The translations under genes were made by a program, and so were the position numbers. A stretch of 64,000 nucleotides of DNA from Tistlia consotensis USBA 355 (GTDB lineage: Bacteria > Pseudomonadota > Alphaproteobacteria > Kiloniellales > DSM-21159). Under the pieces are notes generated by a model. The model saw only the letters and a list, made by a program, of their open reading frames with translations. It was not told where the DNA came from and did no database searches. The DNA lies in the NCBI RefSeq assembly GCF_900177295.1, contig NZ_FWZX01000009.1:62001-126000 (forward strand). The letters are read 5' to 3'. Shown here piece after piece: positions 50,714-61,205 of this stretch (its first letter is position 1; each line of letters begins with the position of its first letter).

Positions 50714-53026
50714 ATGAACGACCGTAGCGTACACCTGATGCACGATGGAGCTTCGAGAGAATCGGCGCCGGCACAGCGGATAGGAGAAGCTTCGCCTTCG
50801 CGCAGCGGTAGCGGGCTCTCGGACGGCGCCGGGATCTACACCTGCCCCATGCACCCGGAGGTCGAAAGCCCGTCGCCCGGGGCCTGCCCGAAGTGCGGCA
50901 TGGCGCTCGAACTGAAGACGCCCAGTGCCACGCGCACCGAGTGGACCTGCCCGATGCATCCGGAGATCGTCCGCTCGGAGCCGGGCAGCTGTCCGAAATG
51001 CGGCATGGCGCTCGAGCCGCGCGAGGTCGGCACGGGCGAGGACGAGGAGAATGCCGAGCTGCGCGACATGACGCGGCGCTGGTGGTGGAGTGCCGGGCTC
51101 GGCCTACCCGTCGCCGCCCTCGGGATGACGCATTACGTGCCTCAGCTGATCTCGGACTGGGGGCAGCTTGTGCTCAGCACGCCGGTCGTCTTGTGGTTCG
51201 GGTGGCCGATCTTCGTGCGGCTCTGGGCGTCGTTCCGCAATCTCAGTCCCAACATGTTCACGCTGACCGGCCTGGGGATCGGCTTCGCCTACGGCTACAG
51301 CGTCGTCGCCATCCTCGCGCCCGGCGTCTTCCCGGCGGTCTTCCGGACCGAAGACGGCCTGCCACCCGTCTACTTCGAGGTGGCGGCAGTCATCATGGCC
51401 CTGGTGCTGCTCGGCCAGGTGCTCGAGCTGCGCGCGCGCAGCTCGACCAATGCCGCCATCCGCAGTCTGCTGGGGCTCGCGCCGAAGACCGCGCGCCGCG
51501 TTCGTGCGGACGGAGCCGAGGAAGACATCCCGCTGGCCGAGGTGCAGCTCGGCGACCGTCTGCGCATCCGGCCGGGCGAGAAGGTCCCGGTCGACGGCGT
51601 CGTTGTCGAAGGCAACTCCTCGGTCGACGAATCGATGATCACGGGCGAGCCGATCCCCGTCGAGAAGACGGCCGGCGAGCGCGTCATCGGCGCGACGGTC
51701 AACGGTACGGGCTCGCTGATCATGGAAGCGCGGCGCGTGGGCAGCGACACCCTGCTGGCGCAGATCGTGCGCATGGTGAGCGAAGCCAGCCGGAGCCGCG
51801 CGCCGATCCAGAGGCTCGCCGATGCCGTCTCTGCCTGGTTCGTTCCGGTCGTCGTGCTCATCGCGGCGGTGACCTTCGCCGTCTGGGCCTTCTTCGGCCC
51901 GGTGCCGGCGCTCGCCTTCGCGATCCTGAATTCCATCGGCGTCCTGATCATCGCCTGCCCCTGCGCCCTCGGGCTGGCCACGCCGATGTCGATCATGGTC
52001 GCCTCGGGCAAGGGGGCGACCTTCGGCGTGCTGTTCAAGAACGCCGAGGCGATCGAGACCCTGCGCAAAGTCGACACGCTGGTCACCGACAAGACGGGAA
52101 CCCTGACGGAGGGGCATCCCCAGCTGCAGGACGTGGTCGCCCTCGGCTCCCATGCCGAGCAGTCGGTGCTGCAGCTCGCCGCGTCCCTGGAACGCGGCAG
52201 CGAGCACCCGCTGGCGTCGGCGATCGTCAAGGGCGCCGAGGAGCGTGGCGTGAAGACCTCGCAGGTCGACGGCTTCGAGGCGGTCCCCGGCAAGGGCGTG
52301 CGCGGCCGCATCGACGGGCGGAGCGTCGCCCTCGGCAACGATGCCCTGATGCAGATGCTCGGGACCGACATCGCCAAGGCCTCGTCGCAGGCGAACCAGC
52401 TGCGCGCGGAAGGCAAGACGGTCATGTTCGTTGCGGTCGAGCGCGGGTTGGCGGGTCTCGTGGCGGTCGCGGACCCGGTGAAGGAGACGACCCCGGCGGC
52501 GATCGCGGCGCTGCACGAGGCGGAGATCCGCATCGTCATGCTGACCGGCGACAACGAGACCACCGCCAAGGCCGTCGCGAGCCGCCTCGGCATCGACGAG
52601 GTGGTCGCCGGCGTCCTGCCCGACCAGAAGGCGGAGATCGTCAAGCGCCTCCAGTCGGAAGGCAGGTTCGTCGCGATGGCCGGCGACGGCATCAACGACG
52701 CCCCGGCGCTCGCCCAGGCGCAGGTGGGGATCGCCATGGGGACCGGCACCGACGTGGCGATGGAGAGCGCCGGCGTGACGCTGGTCAAGGGCGACCTGAT
52801 GGGCATCGTGCGCGCGCGCCACCTGAGCGAGGCGACGATGCGCAACATGTACGAGAACCTCTTCTGGGCCTTCGCCTACAACGTTCTCGGCATCCCGATC
52901 GCTGCGGGGGTGCTGTTCCCGTTCTTCGGGATCCTGCTGTCCCCGATGATCGCCGTCCTGGCCATGACCCTGAGTTCTCTCTCGGTCATCGGCAACGCCC
53001 TGCGCCTGAGGACGGTGCGCGTCTGA
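50714..53026 (+). CDS. P1B-type copper ATPase with two N-terminal HMBD domains
   Basis: 770 residues. Instead of HMA domains it has two copies of the [20 protein letters not shown]-type heavy-metal-binding domain (about residues 42-66 and 77-101). The membrane site is Cys415-Pro-Cys417, with [13 protein letters not shown] and [12 protein letters not shown] intact. In other bacteria pumps with this layout often serve copper supply or export under low oxygen. The FNR-type box ahead of it supports that. It differs from the copA at 32982 and the CPH pump at 25609. Confidence 0.92.
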   Translation: MNDRSVHLMHDGASRESAPAQRIGEASPSRSGSGLSDGAGIYTCPMHPEVESPSPGACPKCGMALELKTPSATRTEWTCPMHPEIVRSEPGSCPKCGMALEPREVGTGEDEENAELRDMTRRWWWSAGLGLPVAALGMTHYVPQLISDWGQLVLSTPVVLWFGWPIFVRLWASFRNLSPNMFTLTGLGIGFAYGYSVVAILAPGVFPAVFRTEDGLPPVYFEVAAVIMALVLLGQVLELRARSSTNAAIRSLLGLAPKTARRVRADGAEEDIPLAEVQLGDRLRIRPGEKVPVDGVVVEGNSSVDESMITGEPIPVEKTAGERVIGATVNGTGSLIMEARRVGSDTLLAQIVRMVSEASRSRAPIQRLADAVSAWFVPVVVLIAAVTFAVWAFFGPVPALAFAILNSIGVLIIACPCALGLATPMSIMVASGKGATFGVLFKNAEAIETLRKVDTLVTDKTGTLTEGHPQLQDVVALGSHAEQSVLQLAASLERGSEHPLASAIVKGAEERGVKTSQVDGFEAVPGKGVRGRIDGRSVALGNDALMQMLGTDIAKASSQANQLRAEGKTVMFVAVERGLAGLVAVADPVKETTPAAIAALHEAEIRIVMLTGDNETTAKAVASRLGIDEVVAGVLPDQKAEIVKRLQSEGRFVAMAGDGINDAPALAQAQVGIAMGTGTDVAMESAGVTLVKGDLMGIVRARHLSEATMRNMYENLFWAFAYNVLGIPIAAGVLFPFFGILLSPMIAVLAMTLSSLSVIGNALRLRTVRV

Positions 53027-53043
53027 TCGCCGAGGAGAGCGCC

Positions 53044-53697
53044 TTGCAGACCCACATCGCCCACTCGGAACTCTGGGGCCTGGCGGTCATCATGATCGTC
53101 GTGGTGTCCTGGATCTTCTACCGCTATTTCGCGCCGAGCTCCTGGCACGAGTGGGCGGGCGCCGGGCTGGTGCAGGCCTTCGTGATCGCGCTCTACGCCG
53201 AGATGTACGGTTTCCCGCTGACGATCTATCTGTCGGTCAGGCTGTTCGGCCTGGACCGCAGCAACCTCGACGCCAACCTCTGGTCGACGCTCGTCGGGAT
53301 CGGGGAGGTTGGCATGCTGGTCGCGATGATCATCGGGTATGCGCTGGCCTTCACGGGCATAGGGCTGTTCATGGAGGGCTGGCGCGAGCTCTACCGCGCT
53401 CGCCAGCAGGATAGGCTCGTCACCGATGGGCTCTACGGCCTGGTCAGGCATCCGCAGTACACGGGGCTGTTCGTCGCGCTGTTCGGCGAGGGCGTGGTCC
53501 ACTGGCCGACCGTCTTTTCCGTGATCCTGTTTCCCGCCATCGTCGTCGCCTACGTGCTGTTGGCGTACCGGGAGGAGCGGCAGATGCTCGGCCGCTTCGG
53601 CGAGCAATACCGGACCTACCGGAAGCACGTACCGATGTTCCTGCCCGGCCGCCGCCGGTGGCGGAAGTTCCTCGCAGGCGCGCAGATGCGGTCTTGA
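53044..53697 (+). CDS. isoprenylcysteine methyltransferase-like membrane protein
   Basis: 217 residues from a TTG at 53044 with AGGAG 6 bases upstream. The next ATG (53092) would cut the first helix. Five helices are visible. The SAM-binding ICMT signature is DGLYGLVRHPQYTGLFVALF and YREERQMLGRFGEQYRTYRK. In bacteria such proteins methylate unknown small or lipid substrates. It follows the copper ATPase by 17 bases, so both are one unit behind the box at 50588. Confidence 0.82.
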   Translation: MQTHIAHSELWGLAVIMIVVVSWIFYRYFAPSSWHEWAGAGLVQAFVIALYAEMYGFPLTIYLSVRLFGLDRSNLDANLWSTLVGIGEVGMLVAMIIGYALAFTGIGLFMEGWRELYRARQQDRLVTDGLYGLVRHPQYTGLFVALFGEGVVHWPTVFSVILFPAIVVAYVLLAYREERQMLGRFGEQYRTYRKHVPMFLPGRRRWRKFLAGAQMRS

Positions 53698-53794
53698 TCG
53701 GTCGCAGCCCGACCGCGGCCACCGCATGACAGGGCCTGCGCAGCAAACTCGAAGCCGCGCCATCGCCGCGGCAGCCCAACAGGAGGGCCGGCAG

Positions 53795-54475
53795 ATGCAT
53801 GCAGATGCCATCATGACCAGCAGGGTGGTCACGGCGGATCCCGACGAGGAGGTAGCCGTCGTCGCTCGACGGCTGCTCGACAACCGGATCAGCGCCCTGC
53901 CGGTCGTCGGGCACGACGGCAGGCTCTGTGGCATCGTCAGCGAAGGCGACCTGATGCGGCGCGCCGAATGCGGCAGGAGCCGGAGCTGGTGGCTCTCCCT
54001 GATGGCCGACGAGACAGCCGACTTCAGGAAGACTCTCGGCACCCGCGTGCGCGATGTGATGACGCACGACGTCGTCACCGTCGACGAAGAGACACCGATC
54101 GCAGAGATCGCGCATATCCTGGAGATGAAGGGGATCAAGCGCGTGCCGGTGCTGCGCGGCGGCCGCCTCGCCGGCATCGTCAGCCGGGCGGACCTGCTTC
54201 GCGCGCTGGCAGCGATCGGGGATCGAGACGACGTCTCGCCTTCCGACGACGACGGGCAGATCCGGGCGAGGATTCTCGCCCTGCTGGAGCAGAGGACCAC
54301 GGCTGCGCTTCATGCCGTCAGCGTGATTGTGGTCAACGGCTCGGTCTATCTCTGGGGCACCGCCGAGACGCAAGCCGACAAGGACGCGATCCGCATCGCG
54401 GCGGAAAACGTCGCCGGCGTGGCGAAGGTCCACGACTTCCTGAGTACGTTGCCCGAAGTTCTCCGAAGCGTTTGA
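53795..54475 (+). CDS. CBS-CBS-BON domain protein (second copy)
   Basis: 226 residues from an ATG at 53795 with AGGAGGG upstream. It has the same order as the protein at 29472: CBS1 (DAIMTSRVVTADPDEEVAVV; LCGIVSEGDLMRR), CBS2 (VMTHDVVTVDEETPIAEIAH; LAGIVSRADLLR) and BON (VSVIVVNGSVYLWGTAETQA). The two are paralogues. It probably senses adenine nucleotides. No gene is seen between 54476 and 54652. Confidence 0.87.
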   Translation: MHADAIMTSRVVTADPDEEVAVVARRLLDNRISALPVVGHDGRLCGIVSEGDLMRRAECGRSRSWWLSLMADETADFRKTLGTRVRDVMTHDVVTVDEETPIAEIAHILEMKGIKRVPVLRGGRLAGIVSRADLLRALAAIGDRDDVSPSDDDGQIRARILALLEQRTTAALHAVSVIVVNGSVYLWGTAETQADKDAIRIAAENVAGVAKVHDFLSTLPEVLRSV

Positions 54476-54652
54476 CGTCACCGCCCGGAGCAGACGGGCC
54501 GATCCCGCGCATGATCGCACGCCCCGATCGCACAGACTTCGACGGCATTTCCGCCCCGGTCGACCCGCCGCTTCGGCTTTCAAGGTGCTTCGTCTGTGGA
54601 CGAAGCACGGCGCAGCATGCGGCACTGGCCTTGCCTCTGAAGGCAAGCCGAC

Positions 54653-55267
54653 CTAACGACGGCTGAATGCGGCATAGGAGAAATCCTGGGTCGTGCCGAA
54701 GGGAGTCTGATGGGCCTCCGAAGCCTCGAAATCGAGCGCGAAGTCGGCGCCCAGCCGGGCCGCCAGGCTCCCGGGGCTGTACCTCTGGACCGGCAGGCCG
54801 CTGCACCTTTCGGGGCCGGTGGGCGCGAAGGTCGCCAGGATCACCGCCGAACCGGCATGCGTCCCGCGCTTGAGTGCTGCGATGTAGGCGTCCTGCGCAT
54901 CGCGATCCGTCAGGAAGTGGAACACCGCCCGGTCGTGCCAGACGTCCCAGGTCCGCCGAGGCCGCCACCGCGTGACGTCGGCGACGATCCACGCGACCGA
55001 GTCTGCCCGTCTTCGGAGCCGGGCCCGCGAGCGGGCGATCGCGATTTCGGAGATATCCAGGACCGTCAGGTCGGAACGGCCGTCGCGAAGCAGCTCGTCG
55101 ACGAGGCGAGAGGTTCCTCCACCGACGTCGATGATGCCTGCCGACCGCGATGGCGCTGCCGCCCTGATCAGGTCGAGCGAGCGTCGCGGCAATGGCTGAT
55201 ACCAGCTTGTCTGGGTATCCGTCTTGGCCGCGTAGGTGTCGTCCCAATGGTGGCGTGCGTCGGTCAT
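54653..55267 (-). CDS. class I SAM-dependent methyltransferase
   Basis: 204 residues from an ATG at 55267 with GAAGGGA upstream. The fold is clear: AGIIDVGGGTSRLVDELL (SAM loop), DLTVLDISEIAIARSRARL, VTRWRPRRTWDVWHDRAVFH and FLTDRDAQDAYIAALKRG. The last part (FAPTGPERCSGLPVQRYSPG) resembles thiopurine or tellurite-type methyltransferases, which often act on toxic metals or thiols. The N-terminus TDTQTSWYQ is common in this group. It is last in the minus-strand regulator group. Confidence 0.82.
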   Translation of the reverse strand: MTDARHHWDDTYAAKTDTQTSWYQPLPRRSLDLIRAAAPSRSAGIIDVGGGTSRLVDELLRDGRSDLTVLDISEIAIARSRARLRRRADSVAWIVADVTRWRPRRTWDVWHDRAVFHFLTDRDAQDAYIAALKRGTHAGSAVILATFAPTGPERCSGLPVQRYSPGSLAARLGADFALDFEASEAHQTPFGTTQDFSYAAFSRR

Positions 55268-55319
55268 TGGCGTCCCTTCACTCGACGGGTTGAAGTGGCG
55301 TGCCCGTCGGTAGTGCTCA

Positions 55320-56093
55320 TCACTCGTCGATGGCGTCAGGCTTCCCCCAGCCGACTGCGAGCTGCGGATCGATTCCCGAGACATCGATCAGCCGGTCCGG
55401 GTCCAGGATCGTCAGGCGCCGATAGTGAAAGCCGACGATCCCGTCGTTCCGCAGTTCGCGCAACACCCGGTTGACGTGAACGCCGGTGAGCGCGGTCGCC
55501 TCGCCGATATGGGCCTGGGTCAGAGGCAGATTGAGTTCGGCGACCCGATGGCAGGGCCACTGTGCACGGGCCCGCACGAACAGCTCGAGCAGCAGGTGCG
55601 CCACCCGCTCGCGCGCGGAACGACGCCCGACACTCGTCAGATGATCGTAGGAGAGGCTTCGATCGGACGACATCACTTGGGCAAGCCTCAGACCGACCTC
55701 CGGATGGGAACGAGACAGCCCGTCCAGGGCTTCCTGGGGCAACAGGGAAACGACGGCGTCGGTCAAAGCCTGAGCACCGTAAGCCGCGTTGGCGCGGAGG
55801 ACCGGGCCGAAATCGAGCACTGCGCCGGGCAACGCGAAATGCAGGATCTGGCGCCGGCCGTCGGGCAGCAGGCTGTAGAGAGACACCCATCCGTCGTCGA
55901 GGAGACAGACCCCTCCTGGCCGTCGCCCCGGGCCGAAGATCTCCTGGCCGGCCCGGACCTTTCGGCCATCGGACTTGGCACGGGCGATCATGTTCAGGGC
56001 TTCGGAGGAGCATCCCTCGAAGAGCTCTTTCCAAGGCGCTTGCCATCCGCCACCCGGCAGGGGGTCCTTCGAATCATTGCCGCCTTTCGCCAT
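55320..56093 (-). CDS. Crp/Fnr-family regulator without Fe-S ligands
   Basis: 257 residues from an ATG at 56093. A cyclic-nucleotide-type barrel (residues about 45-140) is followed by a long helix and a winged helix-turn-helix (THIGEATALTGVHVNRVLRE-like, with AHIGEATALTG). No N-terminal Cys cluster is present, so it is not an oxygen-sensing FNR. The recognition helix is GVHVNR. The Glu that reads the TTGAT half-site in FNR is Val here. It could respond to cAMP from the cyclase at 20.4 kb or another small ligand. Confidence 0.87.
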   Translation of the reverse strand: MAKGGNDSKDPLPGGGWQAPWKELFEGCSSEALNMIARAKSDGRKVRAGQEIFGPGRRPGGVCLLDDGWVSLYSLLPDGRRQILHFALPGAVLDFGPVLRANAAYGAQALTDAVVSLLPQEALDGLSRSHPEVGLRLAQVMSSDRSLSYDHLTSVGRRSARERVAHLLLELFVRARAQWPCHRVAELNLPLTQAHIGEATALTGVHVNRVLRELRNDGIVGFHYRRLTILDPDRLIDVSGIDPQLAVGWGKPDAIDE

Positions 56094-56211
56094 GCACCCA
56101 CCTCTCGGGGAAGTCCCAATGACCGTCCACGGCCGGCGGGACGCTCCCGCCGGCCGGCGCGCTGCGTTCGCGCAACACACCGGGAAAGAGACGGTTGAGG
56201 TGCAGGGAGGA

Positions 56212-56853
56212 TTACATCGGTGCTGTCCCTCTCTCCGGCCGCCGCGCGAATCTGAGGCGCTTCGTGTATTCGCAGCCGCAGTCCAGGTAGCCGTGAATCG
56301 GGCAGGTCTCGCAGGTGAGCTCGAGGACGTCTCGAAGCGCCCGGCGAGCGCGATGAAGCCGCACCGAGAGATTGCCGGGCGTGAGCCCCATCGCGGCGGC
56401 GACGGCTTCGCGTGACTGTTCCTGCAGGTCGACCCGGCGCAGAACTTCCGCGTATTCCGGCTTCAGCGCCGGCAGCACCTTGTACAGGCACAGACACGCG
56501 ACGCTGTCGAGCTCGGCCTCGACAGGCGGCAGAGCCGCTTCCTTGCGCGCGAAATCCGCTTCCGCGCGCCGCCGTGCGGCCTGCCTTCGCAGATGGTCGT
56601 TGAGAGTGCTCCGCAGCACGCGGCGCAGCCACGCGCGGGCGCTGCCTTCGCGCTTCAGTTGAGAGGACCGGAGCAGGACGCGCGTGTAGAAGTCCTGCAT
56701 GACATCGTCCGCATCCGCTTCGTTCTGCAAGGTCCGGCGGAGGAACTGCCGAATGTCGGCATGGGCCTCGGCGAGGCCGCGGACGACCGCCGGAGTGAGC
56801 TCCGCCAGAGCAGTCTGTTCGGGATCGTCCGCCGGTTTCTTGAAGCCAGCCAC
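56212..56853 (-). CDS. ECF-type RNA polymerase sigma factor with Cys-rich tail
   Basis: 213 residues from a GTG at 56853. Region 2 is seen in LQNEADADDVMQDFYTRVLL and region 4 in EVLRRVDLQEQSREAVAAAM, GLTPGNLSVRLHRARRALRD. The last 30 residues hold CETCPIHGYLDCGC, five Cys and a His. Similar tails on CorE-type ECF factors of Myxococcus bind Cu or Cd and switch the sigma factor directly. No anti-sigma gene adjoins it. A metal-sensing role fits the context but is inferred. Confidence 0.85.
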   Translation of the reverse strand: MAGFKKPADDPEQTALAELTPAVVRGLAEAHADIRQFLRRTLQNEADADDVMQDFYTRVLLRSSQLKREGSARAWLRRVLRSTLNDHLRRQAARRRAEADFARKEAALPPVEAELDSVACLCLYKVLPALKPEYAEVLRRVDLQEQSREAVAAAMGLTPGNLSVRLHRARRALRDVLELTCETCPIHGYLDCGCEYTKRLRFARRPERGTAPM

Positions 56854-56939
56854 TGTCCGGACCTCTTAGCGAAAGCGCTCAACGGTGGCGCTGCCGTCTC
56901 TGATCGCAACGACGGAGCTGTCGGCTCATGCCGGCCGAC

Positions 56940-57911
56940 TCAGCAGGCGCATCGCTGGTTCGCCAACCGGACCACCGGATGGGCCGAACGTTGTGCCTGA
57001 GACCTGCCGAAATGCGCCGCTCCCGATGCTCCTCGGCGGACTTCCGTGAACGGTGCCACGCATCCATCCTGCGCCTGCCGGGGGCCGTCGACACCGGTCG
57101 AAGCGAGACCCCTGTTCAGAGTCTCGGCACCTGGCTCCTGCTCGATGACCCCATACTGGATCCACGACTGCACGAGCCCAGGATCGGCTTCCGCCACGTC
57201 TACCAGGCGATCGGGATCCAGGATGACTAGGCGTCGGTAGCTGAACGTGAGGATGCCGTCCTTCTTGAGATCGGCCAGCACCCTGTTGACGTGGACGCCG
57301 GTGAGACCGGTCGCGTCGCCGATGTGCTCCTGCGTCAACGGGAGATGCATTTCCTCGATTCGATGGCCGGGCCATTGCGACCGTCGGCGCACGAAGAGCT
57401 CGAGCATCAGGTGCGCGACGCGCTCGCGTGCCGATTGTCGTCCGATGCTGGTGAGGCGGGCGAAAGCAGCATCCCGATCACGGGCTATCGACGAAGCGAG
57501 ATGCAAACCGATTCCCGGATGACGTCTCGACAGCGGCCCCAGAGCCCTGCGCGGAACGACGCAGAATACGGCGTCGGTCAGCGCTTGCACGCCGTAGGTC
57601 ATGGCCGCTCCGGACAGGCCGTCGAAGCCGAGGACCGCGCCCGGCAGGGCGAAGTCGAGGATCTGCCGCCGGCCGTCCGCCAGGAGCTGATAGTGGAACG
57701 CCCAGCCCTCGACGAGGTTGAATATGGCGTCGCAGGGTTCGCCGGCGCTGAACAGGTCCTGGCCGCTCTTTGCCCGCCTGTCGCAGGACTTGTGGTCGGC
57801 CATTGCCTGGAGGATTCCTTGCCGATTGTTCGAGCAGAGACCGAAAGCACGGCACCCGCACGACGTACAGGTATCGCCAATGACCTCTGTTTCTTGAGCA
57901 TGCCTGATCAA
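56940..57911 (-). CDS. FNR-like oxygen-sensing Crp/Fnr regulator
   Basis: 323 residues from a TTG at 57911 with GAGGAG 7 bases upstream, better supported than ATGs further upstream. The N-terminus has Cys15-x2-Cys18-x7-Cys26, the FnrN/FnrL-type spacing, and Cys117 in AVFCVVPRR sits where FNR has its fourth ligand. Thus all four 4Fe-4S ligands are present. The recognition helix is TGLTGVHVNRVLADL, lacking the FNR Glu (Val here) but keeping Arg. A C-terminal extension of about 85 residues ends in CAC and may come from readthrough by mutation. Confidence 0.85.
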   Translation of the reverse strand: MIRHAQETEVIGDTCTSCGCRAFGLCSNNRQGILQAMADHKSCDRRAKSGQDLFSAGEPCDAIFNLVEGWAFHYQLLADGRRQILDFALPGAVLGFDGLSGAAMTYGVQALTDAVFCVVPRRALGPLSRRHPGIGLHLASSIARDRDAAFARLTSIGRQSARERVAHLMLELFVRRRSQWPGHRIEEMHLPLTQEHIGDATGLTGVHVNRVLADLKKDGILTFSYRRLVILDPDRLVDVAEADPGLVQSWIQYGVIEQEPGAETLNRGLASTGVDGPRQAQDGCVAPFTEVRRGASGAAHFGRSQAQRSAHPVVRLANQRCAC

Positions 57912-58160
57912 GACACCGCTCCTCTTCGCGATCGAAGGTCCGCCTGGCATGGATGTGGGCAATGCGAGCAGCCGGCGAACCAAGTCGTTGCCTAGCGGTC
58001 GAACGATCTCTTATGTCCGACCTCGCGTCTTGCCTGCAGGGTCCGGGCTTCGAGTCATCCAACTCGGCGACAGTGCACGGCGCACGGTCCCGACCCGGTC
58101 CATCTCGCAGGCAGCGGCGGGGTCCTTTGGCTGTTCCGCCGGTCCGCCGCCTCCCGTCGT

Positions 58161-58496
58161 TCAGACGAGAGATCTCGGTATCGGCGGATCGCGCTCGAGA
58201 ATGCGAGCACGCACGCCATGCTCGTTCTGCACCGGGCGCCTCTCCGAGCGTCCGTTCAGACCGGACGAGCCCATGTTCGCTCTCGGGAGAAGGGGCTGAG
58301 CATGTGCGGCGTGGTGACAGCCCTCCAAGGCCATCTTCTCGAGGTCGCCACCCCGGTCGCAGGTCCCGGCGGCGTGCGGCAGTTCGACCAGGACGGTTTG
58401 GCTGCCGGCTTGGGCTATATCTGCGACGCTCCAGCTTCCGCCCTGCCCGAGCGCGAAAGCCATGACGAGGGCCAGAGTTACCAGCAGTCGCAGCAT
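58161..58496 (-). CDS. small exported hypothetical protein
   Basis: 111 residues from an ATG at 58496 (MLRLLVTLALVMAFALGQGG), a signal peptide. The exported part holds TCDRGGDLEKMALEGCHHAA with two Cys and paired His, and an Arg-rich end. It resembles the protein at 22354 in plan only. No family is recognised. The palindrome at 58603 lies 107 bases upstream of its start. Confidence 0.45.
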   Translation of the reverse strand: MLRLLVTLALVMAFALGQGGSWSVADIAQAGSQTVLVELPHAAGTCDRGGDLEKMALEGCHHAAHAQPLLPRANMGSSGLNGRSERRPVQNEHGVRARILERDPPIPRSLV

Positions 58497-58857
58497 GCGC
58501 GTCCCGATCCGTATTCCTCGTCCTCCCGGCGACATGGGCAGATGCCACGTCGATGTCGGACTGGACCAATGAATCTAGTAGTCGCCTCTCGCTTCGTCCT
58601 CATTGACACATGTCAAGCCCTCTTGGGGACGGCGCCAATCCCGACTGGTCGAAATCGCTCGGTGGCTGCTGGGCGACGAAGCGGAAGCCGTGTCGTGGAG
58701 AAGCCGTGCCAGTCGCCGAGTGGTTCAGGAGCTACGTCCGCGCCAGGCGTCGGCTCCTATGTTTGACCGAGTTTATAGTTTCGTCATTTCGAATGTGTCC
58801 TATGGTGATTCTCCTCGGGGCGAAGGCATCCCGATACTTCGGCGGGGCTGACGGCTG
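58497..58857. other. gene-free divergent interval with an FNR-type palindrome
   Basis: 361 bases between the small exported protein (minus) and the NifX-like gene (plus). The palindrome at 58603 is the only clear signal. Short frames here do not look like genes. Confidence 0.6.
58603..58616. promoter_or_regulatory. FNR/FixK-type box TTGAC-ACAT-GTCAA
   Basis: The two five-base arms are a perfect inverted repeat. It lies between divergent genes and could serve either: start near 58568 (minus) or 58651 (plus). Confidence 0.6.
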
Positions 58858-59202
58858 ATGACACATAAGACGCTCGAATCCCGTTCCGGGTTGCGCATCG
58901 CGGTCACCGTCATGGGGGCCGGCTCAGGCCCGGCACCTTGTCCCTTCTTCGGCAAGTGCGACGGGATCGTCGTGACCGACACCGAATCCGGCGCGCGAGA
59001 GTTCCATCAGAACCCGCTTCGCACGCCGGCTACCCTGTGCGACGTGATCCTGGCCAGCGGCGTCGACGGGCTGGTCTGCGGCTTCATCGCCCCACCTGAG
59101 GTGGCCAGGCTGAGGGCCTGGGGCATCGACGTGCGCATGGGATCGGGCAGGTGCTCCGTCGACGAGCTCGTTCAGTGCTTCTGCGATCTGCCTGAGGCGT
59201 AG
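58858..59202 (+). CDS. NifX/NafY-type (Fe-Mo cofactor biosynthesis-like) protein
   Basis: 114 residues. RIAVTVMGAGSGPAPCPFFG, KCDGIVVTDTESGAREF, TPATLCDVILASGVDGLVCG and ARLRAWGIDVRMGSGRC follow the plan of the dinitrogenase Fe-Mo cofactor domain. Outside nitrogen fixation this domain occurs in many anaerobically expressed proteins of unknown role. It has more Cys than usual (six). No other nif gene is in the window. A box at 58603 lies upstream. Confidence 0.72.
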   Translation: MTHKTLESRSGLRIAVTVMGAGSGPAPCPFFGKCDGIVVTDTESGAREFHQNPLRTPATLCDVILASGVDGLVCGFIAPPEVARLRAWGIDVRMGSGRCSVDELVQCFCDLPEA

Positions 59203-59263
59203 GTCGGCGCTGCGGCGCGACGACGGGCCGGGCGACCCGCGTCGACGTCATTCCGCTAGGCAT

Positions 59264-59277
59264 TTAACCGCCATCAA
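59264..59277. promoter_or_regulatory. FNR/FixK-type box TTAAC-CGCC-ATCAA
   Basis: It lies upstream of otsA. It is followed by AGA. A -41.5 site gives a start near 59312, about 97 bases before the ATG. Confidence 0.62.
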
Positions 59278-59408
59278 AGAAATCCACCAGGTCGGGTGGC
59301 ACGATCGCCGCGACGAAGCAGATCGGTCTCGAATCTCGTGACCCCCTGGCCGATCCGGGACGTCGCACGCGCGTGCCGGATCGGCTCGCCCCAATCGAAG
59401 GTATGGTC

Positions 59409-60980
<1,572 letters not shown>

Positions 60981-61205
60981 CGCCGCACAACCGGCACGCC
61001 TGGGATCCGGGTTCCGGCGCCCGTTCGGCATTGCGACAAGCGGGCTGCTCGTCTCGGTGCTGCTGCTTCGGGCTCGCCGACAGGTTCGGCGTCGGCGCTT
61101 GGGCCGTTGTTGGCGGCCCGGGACATGTGCTCGAGCAATGCCGGGCCGCCGCGGGTCCCCGCAGACGGGAGCCCGTATAGCCCTGAACCCCGAGCGCAAG
61201 GCGGC

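Noticed and set aside
53694-53707. FNR-type box before the second CBS-BON gene (TTGATCGGTCGCAG)
   Set aside because: Only the left half fits and it overlaps the end of the methyltransferase-like gene.
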